DNA from: Bradyrhizobium sp. 170
Lineage (GTDB): Bacteria > Pseudomonadota > Alphaproteobacteria > Rhizobiales > Xanthobacteraceae
Direction: 5' to 3'
Assembly (NCBI RefSeq): GCF_023101085.1
Contig: NZ_CP064703.1
Coordinates: 8,406,501-8,470,500, forward strand
DNA: 64,000 bases
Below, piece by piece: positions 53,537-62,042 of the stretch. Every line of letters starts with the position of its first letter. The stretch's first letter is position 1. The notes under the pieces were generated by a model that did no database searches, was not told where the DNA came from, and worked only from the letters and a program-made list of their open reading frames with translations. The translations under genes were made by a program, and so were the position numbers.

Positions 53537-54367
53537 ATGACCACCGAAACCAAAATCGACACCGGCACCGACGAACTGCTCTGCGTGATCCGCGACCGCG
53601 TCGCCATCATCACGCTGAACCGCCCCGAGGCGCGCAATGCGATGTCGGACACGCTGACGCCGGCCCTGCGCGCGATGATCAAGACCTGTGGCGAGAATCC
53701 CGATGTCGGCGTGTTGCTGCTCACCGGCGCAGGCACAGCCTTCTGCGCCGGCGGCAACGTCAAGGGCATGGGCGCGCACCGCGACAAGAAGAAGCTCGAA
53801 ATGTCCTATGAGGAGAAGGTCGCCGACCTGCAGGAGCGGCAGCGTCTCCTGACCGGCGCGCTGGCCTCGGTGCGCAAGCCGACGATTGCGGCGCTACCCG
53901 GCCCCGCGGTCGGAGCGGGCCTTGCGATCGCGTTGGCGTGCGACATTCGCATCGCGGCGCAATCGGCGTTCGTCTCCACCGGCTATCTCCGTGTGGCACT
54001 CTCCGGCGACTACGGCATCGCCTGGCTGTTGACGCGGCTCGTCGGCACGTCGCGGGCGCGCGAACTGATGTTCACCGCCGAGAAGGTCGATGCCGCCAGA
54101 TGCGAGGCGATCGGCCTCGTCAACCGCGTGGTGCCGGACGACAAACTCCAGGCCGAGGCCTTCGCGTTCGCCAAATCGATGGCCGAAGGGCCGACGCTCG
54201 CGCTCCGCTACATGAAGGACAATCTCGACGAAGCGCTGCAATTCGACTTCGCCACCGCGCGCGACCACGAGGCCGAACGTCTCGTCCGGCTGACCACGAC
54301 CGCCGATCACAGGGAGGCAGTGCAGGCCTTCATCGACAAGCGCAAACCGGTGTTTTCCGGCAATTGA
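53537..54367 (+). CDS. Crotonase (enoyl-CoA hydratase/isomerase family)
   Basis: 276 residues from the ATG at 53537. CoA-binding and oxyanion motifs are present (AGTAFCAGGNVKGMG and PGPAVGAGLAIALACDIRIAA). As in the other crotonase of this window, the first catalytic Glu position holds Ala (GAGLA), and the second lies in a TGYLRVALSGDYG segment without the usual PE pair; the Asp of SGDYG may act instead. Reaction therefore uncertain: hydratase, isomerase or other. A bidirectional terminator follows. Confidence 0.9.
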   Translation: MTTETKIDTGTDELLCVIRDRVAIITLNRPEARNAMSDTLTPALRAMIKTCGENPDVGVLLLTGAGTAFCAGGNVKGMGAHRDKKKLEMSYEEKVADLQERQRLLTGALASVRKPTIAALPGPAVGAGLAIALACDIRIAAQSAFVSTGYLRVALSGDYGIAWLLTRLVGTSRARELMFTAEKVDAARCEAIGLVNRVVPDDKLQAEAFAFAKSMAEGPTLALRYMKDNLDEALQFDFATARDHEAERLVRLTTTADHREAVQAFIDKRKPVFSGN

Positions 54368-54373
54368 GAAAAT

Positions 54374-54404
54374 AGCCCGGTTCTGGTGAGGCCAGAACCG
54401 GGCT
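54374..54404. terminator. Bidirectional hairpin between convergent genes
   Basis: AGCCCGGTTCTGG and CCAGAACCGGGCT form a perfect 13-bp stem with a 5-base loop, in the 43-base gap between the convergent crotonase and acetyltransferase genes. A short T-run (ATTTTCTC) follows only on the minus strand. Confidence 0.75.
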
Positions 54405-54410
54405 CAGTTG

Positions 54411-55031
54411 TCAGACCGCAAGCGAGGACATTGCGCTGGGAGAGACGGCGGCAAGCCGCCAACTGGCGCATGGGATTTCCTGCGGTTCGACATGAATCTG
54501 CTTCTGGAAGCGCGTCAGCTTCCAGTCGCCGGGCGTATTGGTGAAGGCGTAGCCAGACTTGCGGGCGAGCGCGATCATCGCGTCATTGGAGCGCAGCGTG
54601 TCGCCGAAGATGCGCACGGCGCCGAATGAAGCCGCGCGGCATTCGAGATTCTTCAACAGCGCCTCGCCGATGCCATGGCCCTGCCAGCGATCGTCGATCG
54701 ACAGGCCGAATTCGATCGCGGCGGTTTCGCTGTCGAAGGCGTAGCGCGCTTCGCCGACGATGGTCTCGCGGCCGTCGACCAGCATGGTCGCGATCACGCT
54801 GAATCGATCGGCCTCGCCGACATGGATGAAGCGATCGAGTTCGGACGGCGGCAGTTCACTGGCTGCGCCGAGGAAACGGCTGTAGCGGGAGCGCGTGGTC
54901 AGCGACCGGAAATAGTTCTGCAGCGCCTCGGCATCGCGCGGCTCGACGAAGCGGACGGTCACGGCCTGGCCATGTCGCGAACGCAGCACGTCGGAATATT
55001 GCCTGAGATCGTCGAGACGCATCGTGGTCAT
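54411..55031 (-). CDS. GNAT family N-acetyltransferase
   Basis: 206 residues; GGGAG six bases before the ATG at 55031, second ATG at 55022. Acetyltransferase fold: VTVRFVEPRDAEALQNYFRSLTTRSRYSRFLG at the start, IEFGLSIDDRWQGHGIGEALLKNLECRAASFG with the Q/RxxGxG/A acetyl-CoA loop, then FGDTLRSNDAMIALARKSGYAF. This subfamily includes PatZ-like and stress-associated acetyltransferases; the substrate is unknown. Its upstream neighbour is the DUF1127 gene, separated by a terminator. Confidence 0.9.
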   Translation of the reverse strand: MTTMRLDDLRQYSDVLRSRHGQAVTVRFVEPRDAEALQNYFRSLTTRSRYSRFLGAASELPPSELDRFIHVGEADRFSVIATMLVDGRETIVGEARYAFDSETAAIEFGLSIDDRWQGHGIGEALLKNLECRAASFGAVRIFGDTLRSNDAMIALARKSGYAFTNTPGDWKLTRFQKQIHVEPQEIPCASWRLAAVSPSAMSSLAV

Positions 55032-55050
55032 TGGGTCGCTCCCGCGGAGC

Positions 55051-55092
55051 TAAAAAAGCGGCCGGCGTCCCCCTGATGAGGCGACGCCGGCC
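55051..55092 (-). terminator. Intrinsic terminator of the DUF1127 gene
   Basis: On the minus strand: GGCCGGCGTC, a 13-base loop, GACGCCGGCC, then GCTTTTTTA, 11 bases after the stop codon at 55103. Confidence 0.85.
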
Positions 55093-55102
55093 TGGCTGCC
55101 AT

Positions 55103-55306
55103 CTAAGCCCGCCAGAACGGCTTTTCGGTCTCGTAGGCGATGTCGCTCCAGGAGATGCCGATGTCGTGGAGTTCGCGCTCGGACCAGCTCGCCAGCTCCC
55201 GGCGCGACTGATAGCGCTGCCGCCAGACATGGAGCGTCTCGCCGATCTGAGACAAAAGGCCCGGTTCATGATGATTTATCATCGATTCATGCGTGTAAGT
55301 AGACAT
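55103..55306 (-). CDS. DUF1127 (YjiS-like) small protein
   Basis: 67 residues; AGGAG six bases before the ATG at 55306. The C-terminal half is the DUF1127 motif: WRQRYQSRRELASWSERELHDIGISWSDI. These small basic, Arg-rich proteins are abundant in rhizobia; some are tied to phosphate, carbon or RNA metabolism, but this copy has no assigned role. Divergent from the LysR gene; a terminator follows. Confidence 0.9.
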   Translation of the reverse strand: MSTYTHESMINHHEPGLLSQIGETLHVWRQRYQSRRELASWSERELHDIGISWSDIAYETEKPFWRA

Positions 55307-55420
55307 TTCCGGCTCCTGTAGTACCCTGTTGACCCCAATATCTGTGCTATTCGGCCTGTTCACAAACGACACTTTGTACCGTTTCGGATGATATAAATTC
55401 ATGTATCTGGGGATCGCGGA

Positions 55421-56320
55421 ATGACCGCCAGGCTGCCATCGCTGAATGGATTGCGCGCGTTCGAGGCCGCCGCCCGGCATTTGAGCTTCACCCAGGCGGC
55501 ATCCGAGCTGAACGTCACGCAGACCGCGATCAGCCACCAGATCAAGCGGCTGGAGGAAGAGCTCGGGGTTCGCCTCTTCATCCGCCAGAACCGCTCGCTG
55601 ACGCTGACGCCACAGGCGCAGGAATATCTCCCCGGCATCCGCGCCGCGTTCAACGATCTCAGGCTTGCGACCGACCGCCTGCTGCGCAAGGACGACGACC
55701 ATGTGCTGACGGTCTCGACGCTGGCCTCGCTCGCCGCCAAATGGCTGCTGCCGCGGTTGACTGCGTTTCAGGAAGCCCATCCCGGCATCGATGTGCGCAT
55801 CACCACCTCGACCAACCTGATCGACTTCCAGCGCGACAATGTCGACGCCGGAATCCGCTACGGCCGCGGCCAGTGGCCGGGCGTCCGCGCCGACTGGCTG
55901 ATGGCGGACGAGCTGTTCCCGGTGTGCAGCCCCGCGCTGCTCAAGGGCAACAAGCCGCTGAAATGCCCCGAAGACCTCCGGGATCACGTACTGCTGCACA
56001 CCAGCAACGCCAACTACGACGACTGGCGGCTGTGGCTGACGGCGGCCGGGCTGCCGGCCGATTTTTCGAAGCAGCCGGGCGTCACTTTCGACCTGATCTT
56101 CATGACGGTGCAGGCCGCGATCGACGGCCTCGGCGTCGCCATGGGCCGCACCGCCTATGTCCAGGAAGACATCGCCAAGGGCCGGCTGGTCGTTCCCTTC
56201 AACATCGCATTTCCGGTCGACGCCGGCTTTTATCTGGTCTCGCCCGCGGGCAGAACCGACCCGCCCAAACTCGCGGCCTTCCGGCAATGGCTGCTCGCGT
56301 CTGTACAGAGCAAGCCCTGA
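55421..56320 (+). CDS. LysR-type regulator of the GcvA group
   Basis: 299 residues. The N-terminal helix-turn-helix LPSLNGLRAFEAAARHLSFTQAASELNVTQTAISHQIKRLEEELGVRLF is characteristic of GcvA-type LysR proteins. The effector-binding domain begins near residue 90 (VLTVSTLASLAAKWLLPRL). It lies directly upstream of and parallel to the tcuA-hydrolase-tcuB genes and is probably their regulator, in the place of TcuR, which is also a LysR protein. Confidence 0.92.
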   Translation: MTARLPSLNGLRAFEAAARHLSFTQAASELNVTQTAISHQIKRLEEELGVRLFIRQNRSLTLTPQAQEYLPGIRAAFNDLRLATDRLLRKDDDHVLTVSTLASLAAKWLLPRLTAFQEAHPGIDVRITTSTNLIDFQRDNVDAGIRYGRGQWPGVRADWLMADELFPVCSPALLKGNKPLKCPEDLRDHVLLHTSNANYDDWRLWLTAAGLPADFSKQPGVTFDLIFMTVQAAIDGLGVAMGRTAYVQEDIAKGRLVVPFNIAFPVDAGFYLVSPAGRTDPPKLAAFRQWLLASVQSKP

Positions 56321-56506
56321 CATCGCAGATATTCCGCATAGCGAGTGGCATGCGACATCGTCGCATGCGGCCGCGCTGATCGACAAAGTTCGAGCACGAG
56401 ACGCGTGACGCGGCCTCTTCATCAGGCTAGAAAATCGCGGGGGTGGATGGATTTTCCTGGCCGAGCGCCGGTTTGATTTCCAGGCCAACAACGACAACAA
56501 GAGCGC

Positions 56507-57907
56507 ATGGCCGATCTGACCAAAAAATTCGATGTGCTTGTCATCGGCGGCGGCAACGCCGCTCTGTGCGCCGCCATCAGCGCCCGGCGGGCGGGCGCTT
56601 CCGTGCTGGTGCTGGAAGGCGCACCAAAATTCTATCGCGGCGGCAATACCCGCCACACCCGCAACATGCGTTGCGCGCATGATGCCGCGACCGAGATCCT
56701 CACCGGCCCTTACACGGAGGAGGAGTTCTGGGACGATCTGTTGCGCCTGACCGGCGGGCAGACCGACGAGGAACTCGCGAAGTTCATGATCGCCGAATCC
56801 AAGGACATCCTGAACTGGATCGTAGAACAGGGCGTGCGCTGGCAGCCCTCGCTCGGCGGCACGCTGAGTCTGGGCCGCACCAATTCGTTCTTCCTCGGCG
56901 GCGGCAGGGCGATGCTGAACGCGCTTTATCTCACCGCCGAAAAGCTCGGCGTCGAGATCGCCTACGACGCTGAAGTGACCGACCTCGAGATCGAGGACGG
57001 CATGTTCCTGTCCGCGAGGCTGAAGCAGCCGATCGATGGTGTCAGCGAAATCCGCGCCTCGGCGCTGGTGGCGGCGGCCGGCGGATTCGAAGCCAACATC
57101 GAATGGCTGAAGCAATATTGGGGCGAGGCGGCCGACAATTTCCTGATCCGCGGCACGCCCTATAACCGCGGCTCGATCCTGAAGCTCCTGCTCGACAAGG
57201 GCGTGCAGGACATCGGCGATCCCACCCAATGCCATGCGGTTGCGATCGACGCCCGCGCGCCGAAATTCGACGGCGGCATCATCACCCGCCACGACTCGGT
57301 GGTGTTCGGCATCGTCGTCAACAAACACGCCCAGCGCTTCTATGACGAGGGCGAGGACATCTGGCCGAAGCGCTACGCCATCTGGGGCCGGCTGGTGGCA
57401 GCCCAGCCGGACCAGATCGCCTACATCATCTTCGACTCGACGGTCGTCACGAGCTTCATGCCGACGCTGTTTCCACCGATCGCGGGTGCCACCATCGGCG
57501 AGCTCGCAGGCAAGCTCGGGCTCGATCCAGCAGCGCTGGAGAAGACAATTACCGATTTCAACGCCGCGGTGCAGCCCGGCACCTTCGATCATACCATCCT
57601 TGATGATTGCCGCACCGATGGCATCACGCCGCCGAAGACGCATTGGGCGCGCAGGATCGAGACGCCGCCCTACCTCGCCTATCCGGTGCGGCCCGGCATC
57701 ACCTTCACCTATCTCGGCACCCGCGTGAACAAACAGTCGCGCATGGTGATGAAGGACGGCAAGCCTTCCGCCAACATGTTCGCAGCCGGCGAGATCATGG
57801 CCGGCAACGTGCTCGGCAAAGGCTATGCGGCCGGCATCGGCATGACCATCGGCAGCGTGTTCGGACGGGTGGCGGGAAGGGAAGCTGCGCGAAATGCGCG
57901 GAATTAA
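56507..57907 (+). CDS. tcuA: FAD-dependent tricarballylate dehydrogenase TcuA
   Basis: 466 residues. Flavoprotein of the succinate dehydrogenase/fumarate reductase flavoprotein superfamily. FAD dinucleotide motif VLVIGGGNAALCAAISARRAGASVLVLEGAP at residues 10-40, RGGNTRHTRNMRCAHD (TcuA-typical), GFEANIEWL, and the C-terminal FAAGEIMAGNVLGKGYAAGIGMTIGSVFGR. TcuA oxidises tricarballylate to cis-aconitate and needs TcuB to reoxidise its flavin; tcuB lies two genes downstream. A tcuC transporter gene is not seen in the window. Confidence 0.92.
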   Translation: MADLTKKFDVLVIGGGNAALCAAISARRAGASVLVLEGAPKFYRGGNTRHTRNMRCAHDAATEILTGPYTEEEFWDDLLRLTGGQTDEELAKFMIAESKDILNWIVEQGVRWQPSLGGTLSLGRTNSFFLGGGRAMLNALYLTAEKLGVEIAYDAEVTDLEIEDGMFLSARLKQPIDGVSEIRASALVAAAGGFEANIEWLKQYWGEAADNFLIRGTPYNRGSILKLLLDKGVQDIGDPTQCHAVAIDARAPKFDGGIITRHDSVVFGIVVNKHAQRFYDEGEDIWPKRYAIWGRLVAAQPDQIAYIIFDSTVVTSFMPTLFPPIAGATIGELAGKLGLDPAALEKTITDFNAAVQPGTFDHTILDDCRTDGITPPKTHWARRIETPPYLAYPVRPGITFTYLGTRVNKQSRMVMKDGKPSANMFAAGEIMAGNVLGKGYAAGIGMTIGSVFGRVAGREAARNARN

Positions 57908-57916
57908 CGCGAAGCA

Positions 57917-57940
57917 CCTCGCCCCGCTTGCGGGGAGAGG
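57917..57940. other. Short hairpin between tcuA and the hydrolase gene
   Basis: CCTC-GCCCCGC-TTG-CGGGGAGAGG is a compact inverted repeat in the 54-base gap. No T-run follows, so it looks more like a processing or stabilising hairpin than a terminator. Confidence 0.4.
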
Positions 57941-57961
57941 AAGCCAAAGGGAGGATTGATG

Positions 57962-58987
57962 ATGCGCCTTGCGATTGTTTCTGTAGCGGTTCTGATGGGT
58001 GCGACGCTGGCCAACGCCGCCGAGCCGATCGCGCTGCGCGACATGGGCTCGTTCCATGTCGGCGGGCGGCTGGTCGAGATTTCCGGCAAGCCGGTGAAGG
58101 AGGTGACCTTCACGCCCGGTGGCGTTCCCGCAAAAGTCGATCCCAACGGCACCTATCAGGTCGAGCAGATGTATGTGCAGTATTTTCTTCCCGCCAACGA
58201 GACGGGCGCCTATCCGCTGCTGATGTGGCACGGCGGCGGGCTGACCGGCGTAACGTATGAAACGACGCCGGATGGACGCGAGGGCTGGCTGAACTATTTC
58301 CTGCGCAAGGGCTGGGCCGTCTACAATTCCGATGCGGTCGAGCGCGGCCGTGCGGGGTGGGCGCAATACCCCGACATCTTCAAGAGCGAGCCGGTGTTCC
58401 TCACGACCGCCAATCCGTTCGAGCGCTTTCGTATCGGCGACGGCGCAGGCTCCTACAATTCGGATCCCGCAAAACGCAAGTTGATGCCCGGCAGCCAGTT
58501 TCCCAATGACGGCTATGAGAACTTCGTCAAGCAGAACGTGCCGCGCTGGACAACGACCGATGACGCCATCATCGCCGCCTATATCGCCGAGATCGACCGC
58601 GTTGGCCCTTCCATCATCCTGTTCCACAGCCAGGCCGGCAGCTTTGGTTTCAAGGTGGCGCAGGCGCGGCCCGACAAGGTCAAGGCGCTGATCGCGATCG
58701 AGCCCGCCGGCCTCGGCGATCCCGCCAAGGTCGATGTGCTGAAGAACATCCCGACGCTGATCGTCTATGGCGACTACATCGAGAAGGATTCGCGCTGGCC
58801 GAAAATCCGCGCCAACGGCATCGCCTTTGCGGAAAGCATCAAGGCCGCGGGCGGCAGCGTTGATGTCGTCGACCTGCCGCAAGCCGGGATCAAGGGCAAT
58901 TCGCACATGGTGATGATGGACAAGAACAACGCCGAGGTCGCAGCCCTGATCCAGAAGTGGCTCGAAGGCAAGGGGTTGACGAAGTAA
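57962..58987 (+). CDS. Exported alpha/beta hydrolase (esterase-like) inside the tcu cluster
   Basis: 341 residues from the ATG at 57962, seven bases after GGGAGG (an ATG at 57959 is adjacent). A signal peptide ends near ANAAE (residue 20). Alpha/beta hydrolase: LLMWHGGGLTG (oxyanion-hole region), nucleophile Ser in ILFHSQAGSFGFKVA, acid in LIVYGDYIEKDSRW, and a likely His in GNSHMVMMDKNN. The product is predicted to act in the periplasm. It lies between tcuA and tcuB with 30-60-base gaps, so it is probably part of the operon. Substrate unknown; an ester or lactone yielding a tricarboxylate would fit the context. Confidence 0.88.
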   Translation: MRLAIVSVAVLMGATLANAAEPIALRDMGSFHVGGRLVEISGKPVKEVTFTPGGVPAKVDPNGTYQVEQMYVQYFLPANETGAYPLLMWHGGGLTGVTYETTPDGREGWLNYFLRKGWAVYNSDAVERGRAGWAQYPDIFKSEPVFLTTANPFERFRIGDGAGSYNSDPAKRKLMPGSQFPNDGYENFVKQNVPRWTTTDDAIIAAYIAEIDRVGPSIILFHSQAGSFGFKVAQARPDKVKALIAIEPAGLGDPAKVDVLKNIPTLIVYGDYIEKDSRWPKIRANGIAFAESIKAAGGSVDVVDLPQAGIKGNSHMVMMDKNNAEVAALIQKWLEGKGLTK

Positions 58988-59017
58988 GCGGATTAGCGCG
59001 AAGGCAGGAAGCAACGA

Positions 59018-60124
59018 ATGCACGGAACGCGAATCCTGGAGGAAGCCGACCGCCTGATGACGGTCTGCAATTCCTGCCGCTATTGCGAGGGCCTCTGCGC
59101 GGTGTTTCCGGCGATGGAGATGCGCCGCGCGTTTTCCGACGGCGACCTCAACTACCTCGCCAATCTCTGCCATGGCTGCGGCGCCTGCTACACCGACTGC
59201 CAGTTCTCGCCGCCGCATGAATTCAACGTCAACGTCCCGCAGACGCTCGCGGTGGCGCGGGCCGAATCCTACGCGGCTTATGCGTGGCCCCGCGCCTTCG
59301 CCGGCGCATTTGCCCGTAACGGCCTCGTCATCAGCCTCGTTGCAGCGCTCAGCGTTGCCGCATTCATCTTCGGCTTTGCTGCTTTCAACGACCGGCAGGT
59401 GTTGTTTGGCACCCACACCGGCCCGGGCGCGTTCTACAAGTTGATGCCGCACAACGCGATGGCGGCCCTGTTCGGCGCGGCGTTCCTCTATGCGATCGTG
59501 GCTTTGGTGATGGGCGTGCGCGCATTCTGGCGCGATATCGGCGAGCCCGTCGGCATGAAGACCGACGCGGGTGCGCTGTGGCAGGCGATCCGCGATGCCG
59601 GCGAATTACGCTACCTCGACGGCGGCGGGGTCGGCTGCTTCAACGAGGACGACCGCCCGACCGATCGCCGCAGGCTCTATCATCATTTGACCTTCTACGG
59701 CTTTGCGCTGTGCTTCGCCTCCACCTGCGTCGCGACGCTCTATCACTATCTCCTGGCGCGCGAGGCGCCGTATGCGTGGTGGGACCTGCCCGTGGTGCTC
59801 GGCACGCTCGGCGGCATCGGGCTGTTGATCGGACCGGTCGGCCTGCTCACTGAGCGATGGAAGCGCGATCCCGTGCTGGTCGATGAAGCCCGCTACGGCA
59901 TGGATATCGCGTTCATCGTGATGCTGTTTCTCACCAGCCTGACCGGCATGGCGCTGTTGATCCTGCGCGAGACGGCGGCGATGGGCCCGCTGCTGGCGCT
60001 GCATCTCGGCGTGGTGTTCTCGCTGTTCGTCACCATGCCCTATGGCAAGTTCGTTCACGGCATCTACCGTTTCGTCGCGCTGGTGCGCTATGCGATGGAG
60101 CGCAAGGCGATGGGGCATATCTGA
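59018..60124 (+). CDS. tcuB: Tricarballylate utilisation Fe-S membrane protein TcuB
   Basis: 368 residues. Two 4Fe-4S motifs at the N-terminus: Cys17, Cys20, Cys23, Cys27 and Cys51, Cys54, Cys57, Cys61. A membrane domain with about six spans follows (residues about 100-350) with His residues placed like a b-type haem protein (YHHLTFYGFALCF, LALHLGVVFSLFVTMPYGKFVHGIYRF). TcuB passes electrons from reduced TcuA flavin to the quinone pool. Length and layout match the family (also called CitB). Confidence 0.94.
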   Translation: MHGTRILEEADRLMTVCNSCRYCEGLCAVFPAMEMRRAFSDGDLNYLANLCHGCGACYTDCQFSPPHEFNVNVPQTLAVARAESYAAYAWPRAFAGAFARNGLVISLVAALSVAAFIFGFAAFNDRQVLFGTHTGPGAFYKLMPHNAMAALFGAAFLYAIVALVMGVRAFWRDIGEPVGMKTDAGALWQAIRDAGELRYLDGGGVGCFNEDDRPTDRRRLYHHLTFYGFALCFASTCVATLYHYLLAREAPYAWWDLPVVLGTLGGIGLLIGPVGLLTERWKRDPVLVDEARYGMDIAFIVMLFLTSLTGMALLILRETAAMGPLLALHLGVVFSLFVTMPYGKFVHGIYRFVALVRYAMERKAMGHI

Positions 60125-60127
60125 CAT

Positions 60128-60208
60128 CGTCATTGCGAGCGCAGCGAAGCAATCCACCTTTCCGTGCGTGAGGTGACAATGGATTGCTTCGCTTCGCTCG
60201 CAATGACG
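60128..60208. repeat. GTCATTGCGAGCG-type palindromic repeat
   Basis: Arms CGTCATTGCGAGCGCAGCG and CGCTCGCAATGACG with AAGCAATCCA / TGGATTGCTT inside; 81 bases, immediately after tcuB. Confidence 0.85.
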
Positions 60209-60468
60209 GCGACAGTTCGCGGGGCGGGCGAAGCCGTGGCCGCCCCCGCTTTCGTGGCGTCCCCGTATTGCGATCAGGCGGTATCGCGGCAGGCTTGCGG
60301 AAATCATTTCACCTAGTTGGAGTCGCTTCGCACCCGCCGCGACACCTCACTGGCTACATGAAGAATCTCGACCCGCGCGAAAACCAGGCGCTGCGTGATG
60401 CAGGCGGCGGCGGTGGCGGTGGCCGATAACCAATACCGATCTCGCAATGCGTGATGGCGGATTAGCGC

Positions 60469-60563
60469 CGTAGGGTGGGTAAAGGCGCAATTGCGCCGTG
60501 CCCACCATTCCATCAACAGCGTTGCCTTGAATGGTGGGCACGTTTCGCTTTGCCCACCCTACG
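60469..60563. repeat. CGTAG-tip palindromic repeat, copy 7
   Basis: CGTAGGGTGGGTAAAGGCGC and GCTTTGCCCACCCTACG arms with inner CCCACCATTC / GAATGGTGGG; 95 bases. The closest relative of the copies disrupted by the two IS elements. Confidence 0.85.
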
Positions 60564-60769
60564 ACATCCATTGCTCAAGCCGCTCACGCCCTCATCCTCA
60601 GCCGTTGATTCGATTCACCGGAACGTGACTGCTTCGCGCATTCGCACGGTGAGGTGCTATTTAATGCACGAGTGCGCGCTATTTGGTCTGGCATTGGCGC
60701 TCGCCAATACCTATCTCTCGATCAGGAAGGAAATTCGCCCCAAGGACAACTCCGCAAAGGAGCCATGTT

Positions 60770-60979
60770 ATGGCGAATGTACTAACCACTGGGGCCTGGC
60801 TTTCTGCCCCGATCAAAAGACCCTCATTTTTTGAACGATTATTGCGCGCTTACGTCGAATCCCGTCAGCGACGGGCTGAACGCGTCGTTGAGCAGTACAT
60901 TGCTACCCACGGGCTGCAAAAGCTGTCGGATGATGCAGAGCGTCAAATTGGCCGTCTGCTGGTCAAGGCGGGCCAATAG
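60770..60979 (+). CDS. Small basic protein, 69 residues, unknown function
   Basis: The ATG at 60770 has AAGGAG seven bases upstream. The sequence (SAPIKRPSFFERLLRAYVESRQRRAERVVEQYI, then LSDDAERQIGRLLVKAGQ) is helical, Arg-rich and without signal peptide or membrane span. It resembles small conserved proteins of Bradyrhizobium-type genomes near DUF1127 members in composition, but I cannot assign a family. Confidence 0.7.
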   Translation: MANVLTTGAWLSAPIKRPSFFERLLRAYVESRQRRAERVVEQYIATHGLQKLSDDAERQIGRLLVKAGQ

Positions 60980-61283
60980 CCATGATCACACTCATCATCA
61001 TCCACGTAGCAACCAGGCTCTCTCGTTTTGGGAACGGGGTTGGTGAGACGTGGCGCGAAACGCAGCGCCTTCGTCGCACCCTTGCCGGCCCAATAGAGGA
61101 GTAGCAAGAACGTAGAGTGGGCAAGGCGACTTGTCCGCCGTAGCTCAACGAGCGAAGGCGGAAGCGCGCACAACCTCCCGAATGATGCGCAAGATGGTGG
61201 GCACGGCGCAAGAGCGCCTTTGCCCACCCTGCGGCTAATGGTTGCTACGCCCCGCCAGCAACAAGCAACCGCCCGCGCTTGCT
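60980..61283. other. Intergenic region with mosaic repeat
   Basis: About 300 bases. The main content is the CGTAG-tip repeat copy 8 (61111-61233). No gene-like frame or RNA gene is apparent in the rest. Confidence 0.5.
61111..61233. repeat. CGTAG-tip palindromic repeat, copy 8, interrupted by a 32-base module
   Basis: Starts CGTAGAGTGGGCAAGGCG and ends GCCTTTGCCCACCCTGCG. The left arm is interrupted at 61130-61161 by 32 bases that are the exact reverse complement of 27854-27885, so a second repeat unit has been built into two unrelated palindromes. Confidence 0.75.
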
Positions 61284-61889
61284 TCAGTACCGCTGCACGA
61301 TCTGATCGAGCTTCCTGCTGAGCAACCAGGACAGGCCAAGGAACGCGACCAGCATCACGATGCCCAGGCCCGAAGAGGCATTGTTGATGGACGTCTCCGA
61401 GAATTGACCGAAGGCATAGCCGGCCGAGACAACGACGCCGGACCAAAGGCCGGCAGCTACGAAGTTGAGCGCAAGGAATGTGGACCAGGGCAGCCGCGAT
61501 ATCCCGTAAGCAAACCCCGCGAGCCCGCGGATGCCATGCGGGAAACGATGAAACAGGATCATCCAGACATAGTGACGTTCCGTCAGGCGAACGACCGTCT
61601 GCACGGTGCGTTCGAACCGCGGAAAACGATCGAGCAGGCGGGCGCCATAGCGCCGCCCGATCCAGAAGCGAATGATGTCGCCGGCGAAACTGCCGAACCA
61701 GCAGACCACGATGAGCGTGCCAAGACCCAGCGCCCCCGAATGCGCCGCGTAGCCCGCGAACAGCGCAAGCAGCAGGCTATGCGAGGCCGCATAGGCAAAC
61801 ATGAGGCTGTAGGCCACATCGCCATGCTGGCGTATGAGGTCGAGGAACGAGGTCAGATCCGTCGGAAACAGCAATGTAAGCCCACCCAC
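61284..61889 (-). CDS. DedA family membrane protein
   Basis: 201 residues, four to five hydrophobic segments. DedA/VTT features: FAYAASHSLLLALFAGYAAHSGALGLGTLIVVCWFGSFAGDIIRFWIGRRYG, then RFPHGIRGLAGFAYGISRLPWSTFLALNFVAAGLWS with the conserved Arg-rich R-x-x-P/HGxRG turn. Family members are proposed flippases for undecaprenyl phosphate or phosphatidylethanolamine; this one is unassigned. Confidence 0.88.
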   Translation of the reverse strand: MGGLTLLFPTDLTSFLDLIRQHGDVAYSLMFAYAASHSLLLALFAGYAAHSGALGLGTLIVVCWFGSFAGDIIRFWIGRRYGARLLDRFPRFERTVQTVVRLTERHYVWMILFHRFPHGIRGLAGFAYGISRLPWSTFLALNFVAAGLWSGVVVSAGYAFGQFSETSINNASSGLGIVMLVAFLGLSWLLSRKLDQIVQRY

Positions 61890-62042
61890 TCGCTCATGGA
61901 ATGTTCCCCCAGACGAGTGGGTTCGGCCTGAACGCTAGCACTCCGCGGAAGGCCACGGAAGCAAATAGACAGGCCTACAGCCGCCAGCTTTCATGTCCTC
62001 GAGGGTTTGGGGGCAAGCACGCAACCACCGTAGGGCATTATG

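Larger units (their letters stand above)
60125..60769. other. Intergenic region with two palindromic repeats
   Basis: 645 bases. A GTCATTGCGAGCG repeat (60128-60208) and CGTAG-tip copy 7 (60469-60563) account for much of it. A 23-codon frame at 60358-60429 ending in a run of Gly codons has no convincing ribosome binding site. The last 100 bases presumably hold the promoter of the gene at 60770. Confidence 0.5.

Noticed and set aside
55103..59452. A very long open frame on the minus strand across LysR, tcuA, the hydrolase and the start of tcuB
   Set aside because: It is a mirror of high-GC coding on the plus strand: its translation is rich in Arg, Ala, His and Asp and shows no domain. Only its last 67 codons (DUF1127) are real, with their own ribosome binding site.
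60358..60429. 23-codon frame ending in seven Gly
   Set aside because: No convincing ribosome binding site; too short and low in complexity to support.
60661..60834. Frame starting MHECALFGLALALANTYLS
   Set aside because: It overlaps the well-supported 69-residue gene in another frame and has no ribosome binding site.
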